NCBI RefSeq assembly: GCF_001261735.1
Contig: NZ_CVRP01000007.1
Span: forward strand, 62,001-126,000
Reading direction: 5' to 3'
From: Dysgonomonas sp. BGC7
GTDB lineage: Bacteria > Bacteroidota > Bacteroidia > Bacteroidales > Dysgonomonadaceae
Length of the DNA: 64,000 nt
The number at the start of each line of letters is the position of its first letter. The stretch's first letter is position 1. Both the position numbers and the translations under genes were made by a program. Below the pieces are notes generated by a model, which was not told where the DNA came from, did not search any database, and saw only the letters and a list, made by a program, of their open reading frames with translations. Shown piece after piece: positions 45,178-52,054 of this stretch.

Positions 45178-45600
45178 TTATTCAGCAGCTTCTTCTTTTT
45201 CTTCAGCGGCTTCTTCTTTTTCGAAGTCTATGCCTGCATCGGTAAGAATATCATACCAATTAAGCATCTTTTTTATGTCGTTGGTATAAACACGATTTTT
45301 GTCAAAATCAGGAAGTATTTCTTCAAAGTATTTTCTCAATTCCTCAGGTTTTCCCGATTTATTTATAGAAACTTTGCCCCCGTTTTCTTTTCCTTTTATC
45401 GAGGAGAAAATAGTTTTTAAAGGTACATCATCGGCTTCGGTGTATATAGATATATCTCCTAACGATACCACTTTATCGCGGGCATGAATAGGCATTTTCT
45501 TACTATCAATTAGAGATTCTACTATAACCATATTCTTGGCACTTGATAATAATTTGTATAATCCCGGTTTACCCGATACTGATAAGATAGTCTTTAGCAT
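45178..45600 (-). CDS. DUF5606 domain protein
   Basis: 140 residues, Bacteroidetes-specific. The start LKTILSVSGKPGLYKLLSSAKNMVIVESL and KMPIHARDKVVSLGDISIYT resemble the DUF5606 family; the C-terminus ends in an acidic repeat of EEAAEEKEEAAE. No signal peptide or transmembrane segment. The N-terminal fold looks like a small beta domain, and a possible RNA or protein-binding role is only a guess. It is transcribed alone. Confidence 0.85.
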   Translation of the reverse strand: MLKTILSVSGKPGLYKLLSSAKNMVIVESLIDSKKMPIHARDKVVSLGDISIYTEADDVPLKTIFSSIKGKENGGKVSINKSGKPEELRKYFEEILPDFDKNRVYTNDIKKMLNWYDILTDAGIDFEKEEAAEEKEEAAE

Positions 45601-45696
45601 ATTGATTCAATTTAATTAAGTATATAAGTTAGTTTTTATAAAATGTTGTCATCACTTCTGATAATAATGTTCGGCTGACCGACAAAAATAATGTTT

Positions 45697-45724
45697 AGGT
45701 CTCAAATTACGTAATTTGAGACCT
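45697..45724. repeat. 28-base perfect palindrome
   Basis: AGGTCTCAAATTAC joined to its exact reverse complement GTAATTTGAGACCT. It lies 42 bases after the MsrB-MsrA stop and about 97 bases before the DUF5606 start, both on minus. There is no good T-run, so it may be a factor-dependent terminator hairpin or a protein site. Confidence 0.7.
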
Positions 45725-45765
45725 GAAAAATAAAGAATAACTATTCAATTATTTTTGCTACTTGC

Positions 45766-46698
45766 TTAGAAAATCTTTTTATATATATGACAATAAGGCT
45801 TAGTTCCTTTATGCTCATAGTATTGCTGATGGTAATCTTCTGCTTTCCAAAATTGAGAAACAGATTTGAGCATAGTAGCAACCTTGAAGCCTTTGTCTTC
45901 AAGTTTCTTTACATATTCCTCTGCTATCTCTTTTTCTTCATCATTGGAATAAAAGATACAAGAAAGATACTGAGGTCCTATGTCTGGCCCTTGCCCGTCT
46001 GTTTGAGTGAAATCATGAGTTTCGAAGAATAGCTTCACCATGTCTTCATATGAAGTTTTCGATGAGTCATACTCCACTTCTGTTGTTTCCAGATGCCCTG
46101 TATTTTTCTGACAAACTTGCTGATAAGTGGGATTATCAACATGTCCACCCATAAAGCCTACAGCGGTGTGCTTCACTCCTTGGGCTTTCATAAAGTAATA
46201 TTCAGTGCCCCAGAAACAACCCGAGGCAAAATAAGCTTTCTTGATCATTTTATTTTCTTCTTGTATAAATTTTAATGATATTGAGTTCACGCAATGACGG
46301 GTATTCTTAGTCGTAAATCCTTCATTAAGGAAGACATGCCCGAGATGTGCGCCACAGTTGTTGCAGATAATCTCTGTTCGCTGTCCATCAGCATCCGGTA
46401 TACGCTTTACTGCACCTTCTATTTCATCGTCAAAAGAGGGCCATCCACAATGGGAGTCGAATTTGTCACTCGAATTATATAATGGAGCGTTACATCTTCT
46501 GCATACATATATTCCACTGCGTTTGTTATTTATATATTCTCCTGTATATGGTGCCTCTGTACCTTTATATATTATTACACGCTCTTCTTCAGGGGTTAAT
46601 TCGTTGTATTTCATAATTTCTTTTGTTTTATTTTGGTTTTGAGCACATGAGGATATGCTTATTATAAAGATTCCCAAAAAGTATAATATATTTTTCAT
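45766..46698 (-). CDS. Exported MsrB-MsrA fusion, lipoprotein
   Basis: 310 residues. A lipoprotein signal with Cys18 (ISISSCAQ) is followed by an MsrB domain (zinc cysteines 66, 69, 112, 115; catalytic Cys136 in RHCVNS) and then an MsrA domain with catalytic Cys161 in GCFWGTE. Together they reduce both the R and S forms of protein methionine sulfoxide. The B-then-A order is the reverse of the common PilB-type A-then-B fusion. Location is the periplasm, membrane anchored. It overlaps the upstream HExxH gene (ATGA), forming a two-gene operon. Confidence 0.92.
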   Translation of the reverse strand: MKNILYFLGIFIISISSCAQNQNKTKEIMKYNELTPEEERVIIYKGTEAPYTGEYINNKRSGIYVCRRCNAPLYNSSDKFDSHCGWPSFDDEIEGAVKRIPDADGQRTEIICNNCGAHLGHVFLNEGFTTKNTRHCVNSISLKFIQEENKMIKKAYFASGCFWGTEYYFMKAQGVKHTAVGFMGGHVDNPTYQQVCQKNTGHLETTEVEYDSSKTSYEDMVKLFFETHDFTQTDGQGPDIGPQYLSCIFYSNDEEKEIAEEYVKKLEDKGFKVATMLKSVSQFWKAEDYHQQYYEHKGTKPYCHIYKKIF

Positions 46699-47036
46699 AT
46701 CTTCTCCTTTCTGTAATAATGAATGAAACTATATGGTTTCCTTCTTTTTAGATAGTCAAGGTTATACATGTTAGAGTATGCTTCTCTTTCATATGATATA
46801 TTCTTGTATGCCTCATGGCTGTTTTTATATTTTACTAGCTTTATAAGCCATTCTATAACATACAATAGATAAAATAATATAATAAACATCTCCAGCATCT
46901 GACGAGTATGAATCCTCTCATGATTTTTTTCTACATCCGAGAGTTCTCCGTAATCTTCTCTTACAATAATCAGTCCGAATAGATTTATTGCACTAAAGTT
47001 TTTGGGAGGGAAGTTTCTGCTTCTTATGATCTTCAT
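46695..47036 (-). CDS. Small membrane protein with HExxH motif (M56-like fragment family)
   Basis: About 113 residues from the ATG at 47036, where the conserved KIIRSRNFPPKNF begins; a GTG at 47072 would extend it by 12 residues through a TATTTTTG promoter-like box. NHERIHTRQMLE (about 38-49 from this start) contains HExxH, followed by one or two hydrophobic helices and then NISYEREAYSN, a possible third zinc ligand. It recalls the protease core of BlaR1/M56 reduced to a minimum. Catalysis is unproven. It is the first gene of the operon with the exported Msr fusion. Confidence 0.65.
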   Translation of the reverse strand: MKIIRSRNFPPKNFSAINLFGLIIVREDYGELSDVEKNHERIHTRQMLEMFIILFYLLYVIEWLIKLVKYKNSHEAYKNISYEREAYSNMYNLDYLKRRKPYSFIHYYRKEKI

Positions 47037-47090
47037 TGTCTGACAAAAATATTTCGGATAGCTATTGTTCACAAGTTTTTTGAGGCAAAT

Positions 47091-47121
47091 TTTGTTAACA
47101 CTGATATTTTAAATACCTTTC
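47091..47121 (+). promoter_or_regulatory. Predicted promoter of rmuC
   Basis: TTTG at 47091-47094, exactly 19 bases, then TACCTTTC at 47114-47121, one mismatch from the -7 consensus; 23 bases before the ATG. Confidence 0.5.
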
Positions 47122-47144
47122 GTTTCTTTAAAAACAAACGATAT

Positions 47145-48404
47145 ATGGAATTAGTTTTCACTTTAATAATACTTATTATTGCTGCTGTATTTATTTGTCT
47201 TCTGGCGAGAAATAGCAAAATGAAAGAAAATGAATTGCGCTCACAAATTGATCGTCTCATACAGGAAAAAGACGCTTTGGGAGAAGAGAGAATAGAAAAT
47301 ATACGCCAGATAGCAGAAGCAGAAGCTATGCTACAAGCCAAGGATATGCAGATGAAAAGTCAGCAGGAAGAACTGACGAATACCCGAAATCAGCTAAATA
47401 AAGACTTCCAGATATTAGCTAATCAGATATTAGAAGAGAAAACCCTGCGATTTACCGATGTCAATAAGTCCAATATGGAGGCGATACTAAAGCCTTTGAA
47501 TGAAAAGCTCGTAGAGTTCAGGACGAAAGTTGAGGAGACGTATGATAAGGAGTCGAAGCAGCGATTTTCGTTAGAAGAACGTATTCGAGAGCTTGTGGCG
47601 TTGAATAATCAGATAAGTGAAGATGCCAATAATCTGACGAAAGCACTGAAGGGGAATAATAAGGTGCAAGGTAACTGGGGTGAGATGATTCTCGAATCTA
47701 TATTGGAGAAATCGGGGCTAAAGAAGGGTGAGGAGTATTTCGCTCAGGAATATATAGTGGACGAAAACGGAAACCGAGTGCGAAATGAACTCGAGAATTA
47801 TATGCAGCCGGATATTGTTGTTGCCTATCCGGGTGGACGTAAGATTATCATAGACTCTAAAGTCTCATTGAGCGCGTATGTAAAATATGTAGAGTCCGAA
47901 ACCGATGAGTTGAAAATCGTAGCAGAGAAGGAGCATGTATTATCTATAAAACAGCATATAGACGAGCTTAGCCGTAAATCGTATCAGGATTATGTAGAAT
48001 CCCTCGATTTTGTAATGATGTTCATCCCCAACGAACCGGCATATATATTGGCAATGCAGCTCGATTCAGGACTTTGGGATTATGCCTACAAAAAACGTAT
48101 ATTGCTGATTAGTCCTACCAATCTGATAGCATCACTAAAGGTCGTTGCCGACTTGTGGAAGCGGGAGTATCAAAGCCGTAATGCTATTGAAATTGCCAAG
48201 CGCGGAGCCGCTCTATACGATAAGTTTGCTGGCTTTGTAGATACATTGCAAGATGTAGGGAAAAATATCGAGCGTTCTCAAAAAGCATATGATAAAGCCT
48301 TTTCTCAGTTGAAAGAAGGTAATGGAAATTTGATACGGCAGGCAGAAATGCTTAAAGAACTGGGTATTAAAGCTCAAAAAGAACTTCCAGATAGCGATGT
48401 ATAG
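47145..48404 (+). CDS. rmuC: RmuC family protein
   Basis: 419 residues. One N-terminal membrane helix (about 3-22), a long coiled coil (about 25-100), then the RmuC domain with NNKVQGNWGEMILESILEKSG (split at about 167-187), PDIVVAYPGGRKIIIDSKVS and FIPNEPAYILAM. The core is a PD-(D/E)XK-like nuclease fold. In E. coli RmuC limits inversions at short repeats. It is divergent from the HExxH-Msr operon. Confidence 0.93.
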   Translation: MELVFTLIILIIAAVFICLLARNSKMKENELRSQIDRLIQEKDALGEERIENIRQIAEAEAMLQAKDMQMKSQQEELTNTRNQLNKDFQILANQILEEKTLRFTDVNKSNMEAILKPLNEKLVEFRTKVEETYDKESKQRFSLEERIRELVALNNQISEDANNLTKALKGNNKVQGNWGEMILESILEKSGLKKGEEYFAQEYIVDENGNRVRNELENYMQPDIVVAYPGGRKIIIDSKVSLSAYVKYVESETDELKIVAEKEHVLSIKQHIDELSRKSYQDYVESLDFVMMFIPNEPAYILAMQLDSGLWDYAYKKRILLISPTNLIASLKVVADLWKREYQSRNAIEIAKRGAALYDKFAGFVDTLQDVGKNIERSQKAYDKAFSQLKEGNGNLIRQAEMLKELGIKAQKELPDSDV

Positions 48405-48414
48405 TTAAATTATA

Positions 48415-48556
48415 TTAATATTCGCAATAAAAACAGGTAAACATGTTTTATAACATAAAAAATAGCTTATCTTTGTACTGTGTTTTTCATGGTATTAGAT
48501 TTAAGGTTAACAATGAAGATTGGTTGTCGTGATGACAACCTTTTCTTTTTTATATA
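48415..48556 (+). repeat. Duplicated intergenic unit, copy 1
   Basis: About 142 bases that recur at 50468-50609 with about four differences, all in the first third; the last 88 bases are identical. The unit spans a promoter, a short transcribed region and a terminator. It also contains an AAACATGTTT palindrome at 48439-48448 just upstream of the promoter box. Confidence 0.9.
48480..48551 (+). ncRNA. Predicted small RNA, copy 1
   Basis: A perfect -7 box TATCTTTG (48468-48475) is followed by about 72 transcribed bases ending in the stem GGTTGTC-N5-GACAACC and a TTTTCTTTTTT tail. The palindrome AAACATGTTT overlaps the expected -33 region and could be an operator. A 22-codon open frame starting at 48489 runs through the hairpin; since the terminator is inside it, RNA function is more likely than peptide. 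The gene follows rmuC by 75 bases. The RNA family is not named with certainty; it may belong to the paralogous small RNAs known in Bacteroidales. Confidence 0.65.
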
Positions 48557-48581
48557 AGTTTACTTTTGCAATTAATAGGCC

Positions 48582-49436
48582 TTACAATCTGTCATAAGCT
48601 ATAGAAAATGTATCTCCGTTATCAATATTTCCTGTTTGTAGCCCTTTTTTTAGCCACCTAGTACGTTGAGCAGAGGTTCCATGATTGAAACTGTCAGGCA
48701 CAGTATAACCTTGCGATTGCATTTGCAAACGATCATCCCCTATCTGAGAAGCAGCATTCAAGCCTTCTTCTATATCGCCATCTTCTAACGAATTAAAGTT
48801 TTCGTTATCGTGGTAAGCCCATACTCCGGCATAAAAGTCTGCTTGTAATTCTAGTCTTACATTGAATTGATTACTTTCTTTCTCACTTAGCCGTTGTTGT
48901 TGATTGTGCACTTTATCTAATGTCCCAAGGAGGTATTGAACATGATGTCCTACTTCGTGTGCTATAACATAGGCATAAGCAAAATCTCCTCCTGCATTTA
49001 GGCGGCTATTCATCTCGTTGAAGAATGACAAATCTATATAAACAGTTTGATCGGCGGGACAATAAAACGGGCCTGTAGATGACGATGCGTTGCCACAACC
49101 GGAACGTGTAACTCCACTGAATAAGACCATACGTGGCGGAGTATACTTAGCTCCTCGTTGTTTAAATATTTCTGTCCATACATCCTCTGTTCCTGCCAGA
49201 ATAGTTTTAGCAAAAGTAGCGGCTTTTTCTTCTTCTGCTGAGGGTGTATAGTTCTTCTCCGTTTCTATACCATCAGATACTTGTTGTGTAATTACATCAA
49301 GAGGGTTACCTCCCATAATCCAGATCAATAGTCCTACTATTATAGTTCCTCCTATGCCAAGAGATATTTTTCCAGACGATCCTTTGCCTCTGCGATCGTC
49401 AACATTGTCGCTCGTTCTTCTTCCTCCAAGTCTCAT
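48582..49436 (-). CDS. Neutral zinc metallopeptidase, YpfJ-like
   Basis: 284 residues. A short basic N-terminus, one membrane helix (about 26-43), then a soluble domain containing YVIAHEVGHHVQYLLG (HExxH zinc site, near residue 160) and LQADFYAGVWA with the third ligand. This is the putative neutral zinc metallopeptidase family (YpfJ). The substrate is unknown; it likely faces the periplasm. The gene lies between the two small-RNA copies and has copy B of the bipartite element 74 bases upstream. Confidence 0.9.
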   Translation of the reverse strand: MRLGGRRTSDNVDDRRGKGSSGKISLGIGGTIIVGLLIWIMGGNPLDVITQQVSDGIETEKNYTPSAEEEKAATFAKTILAGTEDVWTEIFKQRGAKYTPPRMVLFSGVTRSGCGNASSSTGPFYCPADQTVYIDLSFFNEMNSRLNAGGDFAYAYVIAHEVGHHVQYLLGTLDKVHNQQQRLSEKESNQFNVRLELQADFYAGVWAYHDNENFNSLEDGDIEEGLNAASQIGDDRLQMQSQGYTVPDSFNHGTSAQRTRWLKKGLQTGNIDNGDTFSIAYDRL

Positions 49437-49910
49437 ATCTTAATATTTATGTGAATCAATAGTTTGTTTTAACTGAAACATCTGCTTACCCGACTACGGT
49501 AAAAATACGATTTTAACTAAAACCTGACAAAGTTGTACAACTTTCCTTTAAATTTTTCATATTCATCACTTTTTTTCTTCTTTCTATCAATCTACCTATT
49601 CACCTTTATATAGATAAACTTTTGTTACCCTTACAGTAAATCTTTATCCGGCGTAAGTATAATCTAAATACTCATTATCAATATTTATAATTATGTGTAT
49701 TTTACTAGAGTGATAATGTATTTGGATTTAAACGTATATACTTTCTTTTTTGTTTGAAAATAAGGTGCTTAATCTATTCTTGTTTAAATATTCTTAAATT
49801 GGATATTGTTTTCTAGAAAGTACCTCTCCGTATACAAACAAAAAGAGAATTGTAATGTTTCTATTATATATATTCTTAAGTGTTTAGAGAAGATACTAAA
49901 AATCAACAAT
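49437..49910. other. Divergent intergenic region between YpfJ-like and DUF4251 genes
   Basis: About 474 bases when the downstream start is taken at 49911. It holds copy B of the bipartite element (49511-49639). The remaining 270 bases are AT-rich; an in-frame upstream ATG at 49806 leads to residues unlike a signal peptide and is not used. No good -7 box was seen for the DUF4251 gene. Confidence 0.45.
49511..49639 (+). repeat. Repeated bipartite intergenic element, copy B
   Basis: TTTTAACTAAAA (49511-49522), CCTGAC, then AAAGTTGTACAACTTT (49529-49544), a perfect 16-base palindrome, a 65-70 base pyrimidine-rich spacer, and TATAGATAAACTTTTG with TTACCCTTACAGTAA (49609-49639). Read on minus it points at the YpfJ-like gene. 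Confidence 0.7.
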
Positions 49911-50447
49911 ATGAAAGCAATAAAATTTTTGTCAATGTTATTAATTGTTACATTGACCGGATGTAAAACTCAACAGAATCCTGTTAAGCAAGCATTACAA
50001 GACGCAGAGAATAGAGCATGGTTCGAGAAAGCTGTTCAGGCATTAAATGAACAGGCATTTGTACTGGAAGCAGATAAGATTACCTTTAAGCATGGACATT
50101 TTACTTATGTAACATCAAATACTAATTTTATATCTATGCATGATAAAAAAGCAACTATACAAATGGCTTTTAATTCTCCATATGCAGGTCCTAATGGCAT
50201 AGGTGGTATTACTGTAGACGGTACTGTTTCGAATGTGCAAATGAGTACAGATAAGAAAGGAAATATATCTTATAGCATGATGGTAACTGGTATTGGGGTA
50301 TCTGCCTCTGTTTTTATCAATATGTATGAGGGCACAAATCAATGTACAGCTACAATATATCCTAATTTTAGTGGTAATATAATAACTTTCTCAGGTAATT
50401 TATATCCTGAGGATGAGTCAAATGTATTTAAAGGACGAGCTCTATAA
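49911..50447 (+). CDS. DUF4251 family lipoprotein
   Basis: About 178 residues from the ATG at 49911, which begins a clear lipoprotein signal (LLIVTLTGCKTQ, Cys at about 17). The mature part (residues 35-178) matches the DUF4251 pattern: a helix, then beta strands with NSPYAGPNGIGGITVDGTVS and a closing NIITFSGNLYPEDESNVFKG. The family is Bacteroidetes-specific, exported, of unknown function. The gene is directly followed (20 bases) by copy 2 of the duplicated small-RNA unit. Confidence 0.82.
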   Translation: MKAIKFLSMLLIVTLTGCKTQQNPVKQALQDAENRAWFEKAVQALNEQAFVLEADKITFKHGHFTYVTSNTNFISMHDKKATIQMAFNSPYAGPNGIGGITVDGTVSNVQMSTDKKGNISYSMMVTGIGVSASVFINMYEGTNQCTATIYPNFSGNIITFSGNLYPEDESNVFKGRAL

Positions 50448-50467
50448 TACAATTTAGTTAAATAACG

Positions 50468-50609
50468 TTAATATTGCTAATAAAAACAGGTAAACATGTT
50501 TTATAACATAAAAAATCGCTTATCTTTGTACTGTGTTTTTCATGGTATTAGATTTAAGGTTAACAATGAAGATTGGTTGTCGTGATGACAACCTTTTCTT
50601 TTTTATATA
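50468..50609 (+). repeat. Duplicated intergenic unit, copy 2
   Basis: Near-identical to 48415-48556, offset by exactly 2053 bases. The differences are ATTGCTAAT versus ATTCGCAAT at the left end and one base (TCGC versus TAGC) just before the promoter box. Confidence 0.9.
50533..50604 (+). ncRNA. Predicted small RNA, copy 2
   Basis: The same architecture as copy 1: TATCTTTG at 50521-50528, about 72 bases, terminator stem at 50575-50593 and T-rich tail. It lies between the DUF4251 gene (same strand) and rsmD (opposite strand). Its predicted transcript is identical in sequence to copy 1 over the whole length except possibly the last bases after the T-run. Confidence 0.65.
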
Positions 50610-50620
50610 CATCTAATCTG

Positions 50621-51166
50621 TTATTCGGAAGGTTTTCTAAAGATACTGAAGTTTACACTGCCATACACACGTTTATTTTCAAATAGTGGTAAATCTGAAA
50701 AATCATACTCCTTCGAATGTTCCAGAATAAATATTCCACCTGCTTTTATTAAATCTTTTTCGAAAACCAGCCGGGGAACTTCTGTGAAGTTTTTCATATC
50801 GTAAGGAGGGTCGGCAAAGATAAGGTCAAATTGCTCTTTACAATGTTCCAGATAGCTGAATACATCCATTTTGAGTAGTATCATTTCCGAACCAATCTTA
50901 AGCTCCGCTTTTGTTTTTTCGATGAATGATGTGTGATTGAAATTCTTTTCTACACAGACTACACGAGGGCACTCTCTCGACACCAGTTCGAAACTTATAC
51001 CACCTGTTCCTCCAAATAGATCTAAAGCTGTTGTATCTTCCCAGTCTATTTCATTATTTAGTACATTAAACAGATTTTCTTTTGCAAAATCTGTGGTCGG
51101 ACGTGCTTTGAAACTTTTAGGTGGGTTGAACCTGCGACCTTTATATTTTCCGCTGATAATTCTCAT
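50621..51166 (-). CDS. rsmD: 16S rRNA (guanine966-N2)-methyltransferase RsmD
   Basis: 181 residues. RIISGKYKGRRFNPP and RPTTDFAKENLFNVLNN are the family's N-terminal signature; ALDLFGGTGGISFELVSR is the SAM-binding loop and FADPPYDMK the (N/D)PPY catalytic motif. It methylates G966 of 16S rRNA during 30S assembly. Its start overlaps the DUF3822 stop, a conserved pairing in Bacteroidetes. Confidence 0.95.
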   Translation of the reverse strand: MRIISGKYKGRRFNPPKSFKARPTTDFAKENLFNVLNNEIDWEDTTALDLFGGTGGISFELVSRECPRVVCVEKNFNHTSFIEKTKAELKIGSEMILLKMDVFSYLEHCKEQFDLIFADPPYDMKNFTEVPRLVFEKDLIKAGGIFILEHSKEYDFSDLPLFENKRVYGSVNFSIFRKPSE

Positions 51167-51972
51167 AGTGCAAGGGTAAGTAAGTCTAGTGGTGCTCGGT
51201 TAGCGTCCTCATTCCAAAAGTGAATCTCGCTCGGAGCATTTATTGTATTTATATTTTTAATGTATTCTGATAATTTATTTTTTATTGCCGCATCGGTATC
51301 TCCGGCTATGTAGGCATAGTCTTCAATCTGGTCAAACTCGCATTGTTCCCACATCTTTAGTATATAATAAAGCTGATTTGTCAGAGGCTCACTTTCATAA
51401 GTGATGCTATGTAGTAATTTTGCATCTCGGAAACAGATGATATCCATATATTTACCATGGAGATTGATAAACATCTTTGCTGTTCTGCCCGCTACTAATC
51501 CTCTTTCTTCAAGCATATTAATTGTCAGATGTGAATGATGAAAGAATTGAGGAGACCATAAGTTTCTGGATAAAAAATTTACGATTTTGTCGTCCGCATC
51601 GTATAATAAGATTATATCTTGTTTGTCTATCAAGCCAGATAATAGATGACTAGACTTATCGAAGTGCGAAAAGTCATATAATTCTTTTTGGTGTTTAGAA
51701 TCGTAGAATGCAGCCGGTACAAGATCATATTTCTTTGAGACAAAGACCACGTTTGTCTGCTTAAACTCCTGTGTAAGAAAATTAAGATCGAAAATAATTC
51801 TTTGAATATTGCTTAATAAGTCATCTGTGGTAGAAAATGTTGTTTCTCGCAGACAATAATTTTTCCCGTTTTCGGGGTCGGAAATAGAGAACATAAAACC
51901 GTCAGGATTTATACGTATCGATAGTATATATCTTTCGGAATGTCCAAGATCGATATTGTCAGGTAAAAACAT
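51163..51972 (-). CDS. DUF3822 family protein
   Basis: 269 residues, cytoplasmic, no membrane segment. It shows the family pattern SERYILSIRINPDGFMFSIS near residue 14 and VFVSKKYDLVPAAFYD around 100, within an actin/ASKHA-like order of strands. DUF3822 genes are commonly found just before rsmD in Bacteroidetes; function unknown. It is the first gene of this two-gene operon. Confidence 0.85.
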   Translation of the reverse strand: MFLPDNIDLGHSERYILSIRINPDGFMFSISDPENGKNYCLRETTFSTTDDLLSNIQRIIFDLNFLTQEFKQTNVVFVSKKYDLVPAAFYDSKHQKELYDFSHFDKSSHLLSGLIDKQDIILLYDADDKIVNFLSRNLWSPQFFHHSHLTINMLEERGLVAGRTAKMFINLHGKYMDIICFRDAKLLHSITYESEPLTNQLYYILKMWEQCEFDQIEDYAYIAGDTDAAIKNKLSEYIKNINTINAPSEIHFWNEDANRAPLDLLTLAL

Positions 51973-51991
51973 AATTTCAATTTTCTGTACA

Positions 51992-51999
51992 CAAAGTTA
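51992..51999 (-). promoter_or_regulatory. Predicted -7 box of DUF3822-rsmD
   Basis: On minus it reads TAACTTTG, a perfect match, giving a leader of only about 15 bases. Confidence 0.4.
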
Positions 52000-52054
52000 G
52001 AAAAAGATATTTTTATCTACTACTTTTAACTTCCAATAAAAGAAAGTAGACCAA

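Noticed and set aside
49806-49910. Upstream in-frame start of the DUF4251 gene
   Set aside because: The 35 added residues precede, and would bury, a clear lipoprotein signal peptide that starts at 49911.
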